Below, in pieces: positions 49,006-56,258 of a DNA stretch of 57,475 nucleotides. The notes under the pieces are model-generated. The model made no database searches and had not been told where the DNA came from. It worked only from the letters and a program-made list of their open reading frames with translations. Position 1 is the first letter of the stretch; every line of letters begins with the position of its first letter. The DNA is from an uncultured Verrucomicrobiota bacterium (lineage in GTDB: Bacteria; Verrucomicrobiota; Verrucomicrobiia; Limisphaerales; UBA9464): assembly GCA_903854475.1 (NCBI GenBank), contig CAINWP010000097.1, positions 1 to 57,475 on the forward strand, in the 5' to 3' direction. The position numbers and the translations under genes were made by a program.

Positions 49006-49692
49006 TTAGACCACCCGGTAGAAGTTCTGCACGGGGGTCAACTTAAGGGCTGCACGGTCTCGGTCCTCCCCAGCAGCACGTTCAAACTCTTCTTCATAAG
49101 CCGCACGAAGCATCTGAGTACGCTCCGGGGCCTTCTTCATGGAGATATAGTAGGCTAGCCCTGCTGCCAAGCAGGGGTAAAAGCGGAACGGAATAGCTAG
49201 AGTATTGGCCCCCGCCGCAGCATCATCCATGCGGACGAGTTTGTTGACGATGACATAGTAGGTCGTATTAGGCTTGGGCCAGATGTAGAGTTCCGGGGTG
49301 ATCTGCCTGTCAACAAAGTACTGAACCGGACGACCCGGGGTCAGTTTATTGGGAATATTGAGATAATACTCCCTGCTGACACGGTTGAGTGTCAGGTCAA
49401 CTTGATTCTGAGTCCCGGCATTCGTGGTGAACCGGACCACTGCGGAGATGATATCAATGGTCGAGTTCGACAGTGTGTAGTGTTCACTGCTTGACGTGAC
49501 CGTGATGATCTCTTCCTCAATAGTCCACTGGTTCAGGCCTCGGTTGGCCCACTCAGCAAGCAATAGGTTCAGGCTGCGGCGGGCTGTACGCTGCTCATAG
49601 CCCGTACGTATGTCCACGCCGCAGCGTTCGAAGGCCTCTTCGATGTAATCGGAGACGTCAAGTTCGAACGCTTTTGTGCCTGAAACCGTCAT
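49006..49692 (-). CDS. Neck/head-completion protein
   Basis: 228 aa. YIEEAFERCGVDIRTGYEQR followed by TARRSLNLLLAEWANRGLNQ is a highly typical start of a P22 gp4-like or packaged-DNA-stabilisation family. The beta-rich middle (SSSEHYTLSNSTIDIISAVV, LYIWPKPNTTYYVIVNKLVR) and helical end (MLRAAYEEEFERAAGEDRDR) agree. It closes the portal channel after packaging and joins the tail. Confidence 0.82.
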   Translation of the reverse strand: MTVSGTKAFELDVSDYIEEAFERCGVDIRTGYEQRTARRSLNLLLAEWANRGLNQWTIEEEIITVTSSSEHYTLSNSTIDIISAVVRFTTNAGTQNQVDLTLNRVSREYYLNIPNKLTPGRPVQYFVDRQITPELYIWPKPNTTYYVIVNKLVRMDDAAAGANTLAIPFRFYPCLAAGLAYYISMKKAPERTQMLRAAYEEEFERAAGEDRDRAALKLTPVQNFYRVV

Positions 49693-49704
49693 GCTAGGTC
49701 ACCT

Positions 49705-50043
49705 TCAGCAAACTTTGCCGCCCTTTTTGTAAGCCGCGCCCATGCCGCGAGTGGCAATACCACCGCCCTTGAGAGCGATGCCCTTGCCCTTGACGGCGAT
49801 GCCGCCGCCCTTGAGGCCCTTCATGGACTGCTGGCTATCATGTTTCATGTCCGCAGCAGAAGATTCATAGTCCTTCAAGGACATGCCGCGCTTCTTGGCC
49901 AACTTCTTGTCCTGAGCAAGATCCGTCTTAGAACCTTCCCACTGCTTCGTGGACATACCGGGTTTCTTTGCCATCTTCTTCTCCTTTGAGGGTTTGTCAA
50001 ACATGCCGATGTTCATCAAACCGGTGGGGGATGGGCTAGCCAT
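49705..50043 (-). CDS. Small basic Gly/Lys repeat protein (KGG family)
   Basis: 112 aa from ATG 50043. An alternative start at ATG 49974 (MAKKPGMSTKQW, 89 aa) has a better ribosome site (AAAGGAG). The middle is charged and helical. The C-terminal 40 residues repeat a GGGIA-KGKGIALKGGGIA type motif and end AAYKKGGKVC. Positive charge suggests contact with DNA or capsid interior. One of three adjacent proteins with a KGG-V motif. Confidence 0.6.
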   Translation of the reverse strand: MASPSPTGLMNIGMFDKPSKEKKMAKKPGMSTKQWEGSKTDLAQDKKLAKKRGMSLKDYESSAADMKHDSQQSMKGLKGGGIAVKGKGIALKGGGIATRGMGAAYKKGGKVC

Positions 50044-50044
50044 G

Positions 50045-50635
50045 TCAGCACATCCTCATCTTGCCCTGACCGCGCTGGGCCATACCAGCGCCACGAACGG
50101 ATCCGCCTGCCTTTTTCTTTACCATGCCACCTTTACGGTAGCCCTGCTCCGAAGAGCTGGAAGAGTCCTCACCCGTGCGGACAGTGCCGTACCGCTTCTG
50201 CGGCATTTCACTGTTCAACGTGAAGAACGGCTTGCTGGGAGCAGCAGGGGCAGAGTCAGACTCACCCGTACGGTACGTGCCGTAGCGGCGAGGAACAATG
50301 CCAGTCTTGGGTCCTGTGACAACATCAGGCTGATTGATGGTGTCCGAGGAGTTTCTGGCAGCAGACGCTGCCATGTCGGAGCCAGCCGCCATGTCCTCGG
50401 ACTCAACCGTCTTCGCGCGTCCCGCAGCGCGAATGCCTTCTCCCCCAGAAGCGTCCTCGGAAGAACGGGCCTTGTTCCTAGAACCCGCAGCCATAGTCTT
50501 GCCATAGGCAGAAGAACCTTCTCCTGCCATGCGAGTGTTATAGGACTTGCCCTCAAAGTCGAAGGTCTTCTCTCCGTTGTCTCGTGCCTCTTTATAGGCC
50601 TGTTCAAAACGGCTACGTGTTGCGCTCTTAGCCAT
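50045..50635 (-). CDS. Basic virion-module protein with KGG motif
   Basis: 196 aa from ATG 50635, preceded by GGGGAAGTAAG; the longer frame starts within the upstream gene. TRSRFEQAYKEARDNGEKTF followed by DFEGKSYNTRMAGE is a conserved opening in small phage proteins. Two RRYGT-RTGE / KRYGTVRTGE repeats follow. The end RKGGMVKKKAGGSVRGAGMA is strongly basic. Unknown role; could bind packaged DNA. Confidence 0.65.
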   Translation of the reverse strand: MAKSATRSRFEQAYKEARDNGEKTFDFEGKSYNTRMAGEGSSAYGKTMAAGSRNKARSSEDASGGEGIRAAGRAKTVESEDMAAGSDMAASAARNSSDTINQPDVVTGPKTGIVPRRYGTYRTGESDSAPAAPSKPFFTLNSEMPQKRYGTVRTGEDSSSSSEQGYRKGGMVKKKAGGSVRGAGMAQRGQGKMRMC

Positions 50636-50636
50636 C

Positions 50637-50804
50637 TTACTTCCCCCTCTTAGATTTGCCCGCCTCAGAAAGGGCAATGGCGATTGCCTGCTGACGGTTT
50701 TTTACCACAGGACCCTTCTTAGACCCAGTGTGCAAAGTCCCCGTCTTGAACTCGTGCATGACCTTGCCTACCTTGGCTTGGGCCTTTGAAAGTTTCTTGG
50801 CCAT
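50637..50804 (-). CDS. DUF6496-like small basic protein
   Basis: 55 aa, ATG 50804 to TAA 50637. KAQAKVGKVMHEFKTGTLHT followed by VVKNRQQAIAIALSEAGKSK is the DUF6496 pattern. Lys-rich. It fills the gap between its neighbours exactly (one base on each side), which supports it. Such proteins recur near phage head genes; the role is unknown. Confidence 0.8.
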   Translation of the reverse strand: MAKKLSKAQAKVGKVMHEFKTGTLHTGSKKGPVVKNRQQAIAIALSEAGKSKRGK

Positions 50805-50805
50805 G

Positions 50806-51171
50806 TCACTTACCCTTTTTCTTGCCCATGGCGATCATAATCATGATGCCACCCTTCTTGGGGGGGACCGTGCCGCCACTCTTCATGCCGGGTTTCTCGG
50901 AGAGCTTCCCCGTTTTTGTATTCCGGACAATTTTTGAAAAATCCACCTTGCCACCCTTTTTCATCCCCATAGGGGGGGCCATGCCGGGGGGCGCTCCCAT
51001 GTCGGGGGAGGACATTTTGGCAGAAGCGGCCATTGCCGGGGGAGGAGCCATTGGTGGTTTGTCTGCCGAAGTAGCCCGGCGCGAAGGAGCCTGCATCATG
51101 GCATCCTCAACTGCACGAGCCCTTGCACGAGCAGCAAGGGTATTCTTTTTTTCGTCCTTCTTACCAATCAT
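50806..51171 (-). CDS. Pro/Met-rich basic protein with KGG motif
   Basis: 121 aa from ATG 51171, overlapping the upstream TGA (TGATG) with AGGAG 8 bases before. A charged helical start (KKNTLAARARARAVEDAMMQ), then Pro/Met/Ala low complexity, KKGGKVDFSKIVRN (71-84) and a basic end with IMIMIAMGKKKGK. Disordered and DNA- or capsid-associated by composition; function unknown. Confidence 0.62.
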   Translation of the reverse strand: MIGKKDEKKNTLAARARARAVEDAMMQAPSRRATSADKPPMAPPPAMAASAKMSSPDMGAPPGMAPPMGMKKGGKVDFSKIVRNTKTGKLSEKPGMKSGGTVPPKKGGIMIMIAMGKKKGK

Positions 51172-51434
51172 CACTTCGCTCCTGAAAGCCGATCAAGCTT
51201 CTCTTCAAGCCGATCAAATCGTTGCATGATCCTATCTAAGTCATGATGGAGATCATCTCTGGTTACATAGGACCGGGCGACATTTTCACGGGTCTCGGCT
51301 ATGGCCTTCCAAAGCCCGTTGTGTGTAGCCTCGGCGGCGTCCACACGTTTGTTGACGTAAGACAAGGCCCAGACAATAGGTCCAAAGAACAGCGTCAAGA
51401 TGATGTTCCAGAGTAGGTCTGCGCTGACGATCAT
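51171..51434 (-). CDS. Membrane-anchored coiled-coil small protein
   Basis: 87 aa. N-terminal membrane segment (LLWNIILTLFFGPIVWALSY, 7-26) followed by a helical coiled coil (LHHDLDRIMQRFDRLEEKLD). This architecture is frequent in phages among head or lysis genes; it could be a holin-like or superinfection-exclusion protein. TGATG overlaps with both neighbours. Confidence 0.65.
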   Translation of the reverse strand: MIVSADLLWNIILTLFFGPIVWALSYVNKRVDAAEATHNGLWKAIAETRENVARSYVTRDDLHHDLDRIMQRFDRLEEKLDRLSGAK

Positions 51435-51832
51435 CAGTAAAGCTTCCGCATTACGAGGATGATCGTGTAGGAATCACCCGCAGAGGCATCGAGCGTGGTA
51501 AACAAAATATTTCCGGTCTTGCCCGTCGTGGTGTTGTTCGTCAGGCCCCCAAAATCGTCAAACGACATGGTCTGAGCGGCATTCTGGGGGAAGGTGAGGA
51601 TGGTGCCGTTTGCCGTGGCTTCCCACAGCAAACGAACTTCCATGCCATGCGTCAGCCCATAGATGCGCTCTATGAGAACCGACGTACAAGGCTGGCCCCG
51701 AAAAGAGGCCAGCGTAGCAACATCCACCTTCTTGACGTTAGTCTCACCCGTGCCATCTGAGGCATTGGTGAACTTCATCACGACCTGTTTGTCCCCTTGG
51801 AAGAGGATCTGCGTGGCGACTGTGTCAGCCAT
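51434..51832 (-). CDS. Beta-rich structural protein
   Basis: 132 aa. ILFQGDKQVVMKFTNASDGT ... IERIYGLTHGMEVRLLWEAT ... FDDFGGLTNNTTTGKTGNIL ... YTIILVMRKLY is a pattern recurrent in metagenomic phage virion modules. Probably a decoration or minor head protein. GGAGGC precedes ATG 51832. Confidence 0.68.
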   Translation of the reverse strand: MADTVATQILFQGDKQVVMKFTNASDGTGETNVKKVDVATLASFRGQPCTSVLIERIYGLTHGMEVRLLWEATANGTILTFPQNAAQTMSFDDFGGLTNNTTTGKTGNILFTTLDASAGDSYTIILVMRKLY

Positions 51833-51844
51833 TACAGCCTCCTA

Positions 51845-52321
51845 TCAGGGGTTGATGACGCCGGGCTGCACGTAGCTGACGACCAGATAGCCGGTACCAG
51901 TACCCGTGTTGGTTGAGAGCAGCTTGATACGGATATCGGTGGTGCCGACATTGTACCAAGTTCCGACACGAGTAGCGTCGCCGCCCGCCGTGACGGTGAT
52001 GATACCGAGGGTGCCGCCAGCAACAGCATCCGCAGCAGTCAAAGCTGTGATGAGGGCGGTCGTCCCAATGCCAACAGTGGAGGCAACGCCACTCCAGACT
52101 GCCGTGACATAGAGCTTAATGTCGGTGATCGTGCTACCGGCGGGAATGACGATGTCAGTCTGGTACGCACCAGCGGAGGCGATGTTCGTGGCCTGTGTGA
52201 CTGCGCCAGACTGCATCAGGACGACGTTGCCAGTGTTGGCAATGTCCTGACCAAGGGTCGTGCCAGTGGTGAACTTGATCGGGCCAGCCTTAATGGGGCC
52301 TGAGAAGGTAGTCGTTCCCAT
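51845..52321 (-). CDS. Beta-rich structural/decoration protein
   Basis: 158 aa. TTFSGPIKAGPIKFTTGTTL at the N-terminus, then Thr/Val/Gly strands (YQTDIVIPAGSTITDIKLYV, IRIKLLSTNTGTGTGYLVVS). It is the first gene after the capsid terminator, and GGAGATTC precedes the start. Probably a head decoration or fibre-like protein; inferred from composition and place. Confidence 0.68.
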   Translation of the reverse strand: MGTTTFSGPIKAGPIKFTTGTTLGQDIANTGNVVLMQSGAVTQATNIASAGAYQTDIVIPAGSTITDIKLYVTAVWSGVASTVGIGTTALITALTAADAVAGGTLGIITVTAGGDATRVGTWYNVGTTDIRIKLLSTNTGTGTGYLVVSYVQPGVINP

Positions 52322-52378
52322 AAGAATCTCCTGTCGTGGGTTGTCTGCCTAAGGCAGTCAGGGACCATCTAACGCTAC

Positions 52379-52413
52379 AATAAAAAGGGGGGAGGCACAA
52401 GGCCATCCCCCCC
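52379..52413 (-). terminator. Intrinsic terminator after the major capsid gene
   Basis: On the minus strand, GGGGGGATGGC-cttgt-GCCTCCCCCC (10 pairs with one bulged T) is followed by TTTTTATTG. It lies in the 116-bp gap below the capsid gene. Partial read-through would give more capsid than downstream proteins. Confidence 0.88.
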
Positions 52414-52437
52414 AGTACTCGGGCCTTAACCCCACGC

Positions 52438-53346
52438 TTACGCGCCCGGCGAACCGTAGATCGCACGGGGATCGGACCAGCCGAAGCTGTAACGCTCGCG
52501 GGCCTTGTAGCGGACGTTGCCGGTCTCAAAGTCGCCTTCCATGGCGGTCTTGAGGGGGCTACGCACGAAGTGCTTCAGGCCGTTGGGGGCGTCGGTCTTC
52601 ACGAACCAAGCATCGGGATCCGTCAAGAAGTGGTTGATCGCAAAGCCCTGAGGCATGTAACCACCCGACTTGATCGCATTGATGTCGTTGTCAGCGGTGG
52701 AGACCCGCTGCTCGGACTTCAGGATGCGCTCGGCAGTAAACTGAAGTGCCGGAGGCAGGATCAGCTTCATGCCACGGAGGGCGATTTTCAGGCCGCGCTC
52801 GTCGATGAACGCCGCGATGTCGATCAGGGCCTGCTCCAACGAGGTCTCGTTGAGATCGGCCGCAGTCGCCAGTGTGTTCGACCAGTTGCCGCCACCAGTG
52901 GTGGTGTGCGCGTTGCTCACAAGGCAAACACCGTCGCCGCCCAGATAGCTGGACGAGAAAGCGTTGTTGAGAGTGGCAGCGCCCTTCACCTGTTTGGTGT
53001 TGGACATCGAACGCGCCAGAGCGCGGGTGTAGCGAGAACTGAGCTTGTCGTAGAGGTTGTCCTCAACGGCCTCCTCAGTAATCGCAAACGCAAGAGCGAT
53101 GGTCTCGTGCGTATAGCGGGCGGTGAAAGCTTCACCAGCCGTATCGTACGTGATCGCCGCGCCTTCGCCCTTCACAGGGGCCTGACCGAAGCCAGACAGC
53201 ATGACCTCTTCCTCGAACGCACGGTCCGAAGACTCGGTGTCGAAGATCTCGGTATGCTCATTGTCGTACCGGTCGTACTCCATACCGAAGAGGGCGTTAA
53301 GACCCGGCTCCAGTTCCTTCAGGAGTTGTGAACGAGTGATTGCCAT
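52438..53346 (-). CDS. Major capsid protein
   Basis: 302 aa, HK97-fold type of the Mu gpT-like/marine podovirus group. Hallmarks are ETIALAFAITEEAVEDNLYD, ALARSMSNTKQVKGAATLNN, DERGLKIALRGMKLILPPAL, GYMPQGFAINHFLTDPDAWF and ETGNVRYKARERYSFGWSDP. It forms the icosahedral shell with the scaffold encoded just upstream. A terminator follows. The co-chaperonin gene 2 kb upstream may assist its folding. Confidence 0.9.
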   Translation of the reverse strand: MAITRSQLLKELEPGLNALFGMEYDRYDNEHTEIFDTESSDRAFEEEVMLSGFGQAPVKGEGAAITYDTAGEAFTARYTHETIALAFAITEEAVEDNLYDKLSSRYTRALARSMSNTKQVKGAATLNNAFSSSYLGGDGVCLVSNAHTTTGGGNWSNTLATAADLNETSLEQALIDIAAFIDERGLKIALRGMKLILPPALQFTAERILKSEQRVSTADNDINAIKSGGYMPQGFAINHFLTDPDAWFVKTDAPNGLKHFVRSPLKTAMEGDFETGNVRYKARERYSFGWSDPRAIYGSPGA

Positions 53347-53360
53347 TGTTCAAAACTCCC

Positions 53361-53978
53361 TTAGACGCCCGCACCAGTACCGTTAGCATTGTAACGGTAG
53401 AAGTGGTTGTTGAGGAGGACGACAGCCAGACGACCGGCAGACGCAGCATCCGAATTGGCAGGAGTGTCCTCGAAGCCAAGAATACGGAGGTTAAGCGAGT
53501 TGGTCGTGTTAGCCGTCGAGACGGCGAGCTTGCCCGCAGACAGGCCCGAGGTTGTGCTGCCGGTTGTCGCGGTAGCAAAGTCGGCATTGGCATGGACAAG
53601 GGAGTCCGCAGCCGCAGCATTGCAGTTGATCAGGAAGACCTGATCAGGGTTGGCAGAGACGATGCCGGTAGCGATGGAGTTCGCGTAGCATGCGGCGGTG
53701 CCGGGGTAGAAGGGAGACCAGCGGGGCTTGCCCGTGAGGTCAATGTAGTTACAGCCAAGAAACGCGCCCAGAAGGGGGACCGTACCGCCGGAAGCAGAGC
53801 CGACGATATCGATCATGCCGTTCGACAGCGGGATAACAGGGGAGCCCTGATAGATCACGCTGGAAGAACCGGCAGTTGCCGCAGTCTGAATGTTGAACAC
53901 AATGTCACCATTGGTGTTCGCGCCGCTTCCAAGCATACGATACGGGCGAAGCCCGAACGAGGCATTGATATTTGCCAT
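53361..53978 (-). CDS. Head decoration/structural protein
   Basis: 205 aa. ASFGLRPYRMLGSGANTNGD, YQGSPVIPLSNGMIDIVGSA, LGAFLGCNYIDLTGKPRWSP and NPDQVFLINC make up a family that constantly flanks the capsid gene in related phages. Beta-rich, probably on the capsid surface. 14 bases separate it from the capsid gene. Confidence 0.75.
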   Translation of the reverse strand: MANINASFGLRPYRMLGSGANTNGDIVFNIQTAATAGSSSVIYQGSPVIPLSNGMIDIVGSASGGTVPLLGAFLGCNYIDLTGKPRWSPFYPGTAACYANSIATGIVSANPDQVFLINCNAAAADSLVHANADFATATTGSTTSGLSAGKLAVSTANTTNSLNLRILGFEDTPANSDAASAGRLAVVLLNNHFYRYNANGTGAGV

Positions 53979-54002
53979 TGCTCAGATCCTTAGTGAAGGG
54001 AG

Positions 54003-54458
54003 TTACTCAGTGGAACGATTGCCACCGAACGTAACCCGGGTTTGACGTTCAGGTTTGATGATAGGCATAGATGGATTACTTTCACGGAGGAGATCGTTGT
54101 CTACCGCGGCAAGCTGGTCAGCAGCCTGTCGGCGGTAATATGCGTTCCTCTGGGAAGCCACCTCTAAAGGAAAACGGGCTAGTATCAAGCCCCCTACTGC
54201 AATGACGCCCGCATGGACGCCATCTTGGATAGTCGGGGCCACGAAGTCCGGGTGTTCCTCGGCGCGAACAAGTTCAAAGCCTTCGCGAAGGCGGGCGGAA
54301 AAGTTCTTCCGGTCATCAAACCCGTTGGTCTCTACGCGAATCCAACGGTGCGTGTACCCCTCAGGAGGGGGCGGTGCGTCCAAGGAGGACGGGGGCTTCC
54401 AAGTCTGTACACGAGCAGACTTGGCGCGGGTAGTCTCAGAACGAGGGGTACGGTCCAT
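54003..54458 (-). CDS. Conserved head-module protein
   Basis: 151 aa from ATG 54458, with TAAGGAACC upstream; the longer frame starts inside the scaffold gene. PEGYTHRWIRVETNGFDDRK, REGFELVRAEEHPDFVAPTI, GVIAVGGLILARFPLEVASQ and MPIIKPERQTRVTFGG form a conserved pattern next to scaffold and capsid genes. Role unknown; probably a minor head protein. Confidence 0.7.
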   Translation of the reverse strand: MDRTPRSETTRAKSARVQTWKPPSSLDAPPPPEGYTHRWIRVETNGFDDRKNFSARLREGFELVRAEEHPDFVAPTIQDGVHAGVIAVGGLILARFPLEVASQRNAYYRRQAADQLAAVDNDLLRESNPSMPIIKPERQTRVTFGGNRSTE

Positions 54459-54468
54459 AGCTGGTTCC

Positions 54469-55317
54469 TTAACCTGTGATCTTCTGAGCATGCCTTGCAT
54501 ACTCTTCTAAACTAACTCCAAGCCTCTTGGCAATAGAGACCTGAGTTGGGGTGAGTTTTACTTGCCTGCGGCTATCCGGGCGGGCTCCGGGGCGGGCAGA
54601 GGCAACCGGGGAGGAGGACCTAGACCCTTGAAACTTATGGGGAAACTCGGAGCGCATGCGACGATCAATCTCGCCGTAGTAGTCATCGCTAGTAGGATCG
54701 TAACCCTCTGATTCCACAAGTTTTTTATGGATGTGGAAAGCAACGGTGGTCATGGCTTCATCATTGCCGAACCACGGGTTCTTTTCGGCCCAGTCCTGCG
54801 CACGGGGATCCGGGCGAGCCTCGGGTTGAGGAGGAGCATACGCGCGGGTTTCGACCCGAGGCGCAGCTTCTTCCTGCTGGCGACGGACCTTCTGCACCCG
54901 AAGGCGCTCGTTTTCCACAGCCAAATTGGCCATCATCCGCTGGGCTTCAATCTGCCCATCGACATCATTCATGTCGATAGAGGCCTTGAGCTTGTCTTTT
55001 GCTAAGGTTTCCTGAACCTTCAGGCGGGTATCAAACTCTTGGACAAGGGTCTTGTCGAGGACATCCGCACGATTGCGGTGGCTGTCCATCTCGTTCTTGA
55101 TGCCCTTGGCGTAGTCAATAGCCGCCTGCTCACGGCGTTCCGCTTCGCGAAGGCGGTAGGTAAGTTTGTCGATGCGCTTCTTGACGCTCTCCGACTGCTC
55201 GTCCATCTCACTTTTTGGAGCAGTTTCGGCTCCCTTTTTTTCGGGAGGTAAAGCTTTTCCTTCTTCTTCCGGAACGTCAATCTCAACTTCGACAGAACCA
55301 TCAAGTTCTTCAGCCAT
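54469..55317 (-). CDS. Capsid scaffolding protein
   Basis: 282 aa. Acidic N-terminus (VEVEIDVPEEEGKALPPEKK), a long coiled coil (about 40-145, DKLTYRLREAERREQAAIDY), a proline-rich hinge, and a C-terminal helical part with HKFQGSRSSS and a basic stretch. Size, composition and place immediately upstream of the capsid gene are those of podovirus scaffolds, which direct procapsid assembly and leave before DNA entry. Confidence 0.82.
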   Translation of the reverse strand: MAEELDGSVEVEIDVPEEEGKALPPEKKGAETAPKSEMDEQSESVKKRIDKLTYRLREAERREQAAIDYAKGIKNEMDSHRNRADVLDKTLVQEFDTRLKVQETLAKDKLKASIDMNDVDGQIEAQRMMANLAVENERLRVQKVRRQQEEAAPRVETRAYAPPQPEARPDPRAQDWAEKNPWFGNDEAMTTVAFHIHKKLVESEGYDPTSDDYYGEIDRRMRSEFPHKFQGSRSSSPVASARPGARPDSRRQVKLTPTQVSIAKRLGVSLEEYARHAQKITG

Positions 55318-55340
55318 GGTTTTCTCCTTGGTGCGCGGTA

Positions 55341-55814
55341 TCAGACATGCTTGATGTCATCGGGATCCGCGATGGTTGCGATTACTTCGTCCTCATTGAT
55401 GATGCGAACTTCTCCGCCATCAATTCGGAACCTTGCACCGGCATATCGACCGATGGTTACCCAGTCGCCCTTTTTGCACCACGGGCCATTGGGGTACTTT
55501 GCTTTGTCGGAGTAGGCATCGGGTCCTACGACAAGGACGTAGGCAACGACTGTGGCAAGGCTTTGTGCCGCCACATACTCATCTGGAACATAGACACTGC
55601 CAATTTTGCTCTTACCCCGGTAGGGAAGGATCAAGAGACGCCACCCCGTGGGTTGGGGGAGGCGGGCAAGGACGGTGTCAGGGATTTTCGTGGGATCCAG
55701 AACCCGGTCCTCAGCCTTGACGTAAGCGTCATTCAAGATGGACGGGGCTTGTGGCGTGGTGGGCACCGCAGCGACGGTGCTAGAGAGGTGGTCAGGTAGG
55801 ATCAAGGTCGTCAT
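55341..55814 (-). CDS. GroES-like co-chaperonin
   Basis: 157 aa. After a 50-residue extension, residues 55-150 follow the Cpn10 fold: GWRLLILPYRGKSKIGSVYV, VVAYVLVVGPDAYSDKAKYP, CKKGDWVTIGRYAGARFRID and VRIINEDEVIATI. It probably partners host GroEL to fold the capsid protein, as T4 gp31 does. It lies in the head-gene operon just before the scaffold. The start overlaps the upstream gene by 23 bases. Confidence 0.85.
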   Translation of the reverse strand: MTTLILPDHLSSTVAAVPTTPQAPSILNDAYVKAEDRVLDPTKIPDTVLARLPQPTGWRLLILPYRGKSKIGSVYVPDEYVAAQSLATVVAYVLVVGPDAYSDKAKYPNGPWCKKGDWVTIGRYAGARFRIDGGEVRIINEDEVIATIADPDDIKHV

Positions 55815-56004
55815 TGGCGAGAGCTGCCTGTTTTAGCAGAAGGCGGATTTCGCGCTCAACCTCGGACCAAACCTCAAGTTTGCCCCTCAGATGGCGGAAA
55901 GCGGCGAAGTCCTGAACCGAGCCTTCTGTAATCGCTTCAGCAACAACTGTTCGCCGCTCACGGACTACCTTAAGCAGTCTGTCAACAAAGTAAAGGTCTG
56001 ACAC
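55792..56004 (-). CDS. Small helical head-module protein
   Basis: 70 aa from GTG 56004 with AAAGGA 7 bases upstream. All-helical (YFVDRLLKVVRERRTVVAEA ... LRGKLEVWSEVEREIRLLLK). Similar short proteins precede the phage co-chaperonin in related genomes as I recall. Function unknown. Confidence 0.65.
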   Translation of the reverse strand: MSDLYFVDRLLKVVRERRTVVAEAITEGSVQDFAAFRHLRGKLEVWSEVEREIRLLLKQAALANDDLDPT

Positions 56005-56028
56005 AGGCGTCCTTTCTAGGAAAGAGTT

Positions 56029-56060
56029 CCCGCCGTGGGTTTTCCACGGCGGGAGTTTTT
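56029..56060. terminator. Strong hairpin with plus-strand T-run
   Basis: CCCGCCGTGG-gtttt-CCACGGCGGG (10-bp stem), followed on the plus strand by AGTTTTT. The genes here run on the minus strand, where only AACTCTTTC follows. It could stop antisense transcription or act weakly in both directions. Confidence 0.75.
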
Positions 56061-56247
56061 ATCGGACTACAAACTTGGTGGGTCGCATCTGAAGGCCGAA
56101 GCCACGGGCCTCCTGCTCACCGGATTTCAAACCCTTCGCGACGGAGGGGGTGGCTACATTTTCGGTTCTCTTGTACGGAACGGTGCCCTGATTGACGATG
56201 GTTTCGCTGGTCTCGACGGAGGGTTCTCTGGTCTTGGACGGTTTCAT
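56059..56247 (-). CDS. Small basic hypothetical protein
   Basis: 62 aa from ATG 56247, with AAGGACCC upstream. Polar, Lys/Thr-rich, without clear secondary structure; the end LKSGEQEARGFGLQMRPTKF looks conserved-type. Its stop lies in the A-run (minus strand) beside the 56029 hairpin. Not recognised. Confidence 0.6.
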   Translation of the reverse strand: MKPSKTREPSVETSETIVNQGTVPYKRTENVATPSVAKGLKSGEQEARGFGLQMRPTKFVVR

Positions 56248-56258
56248 TGTGGGGGTCC

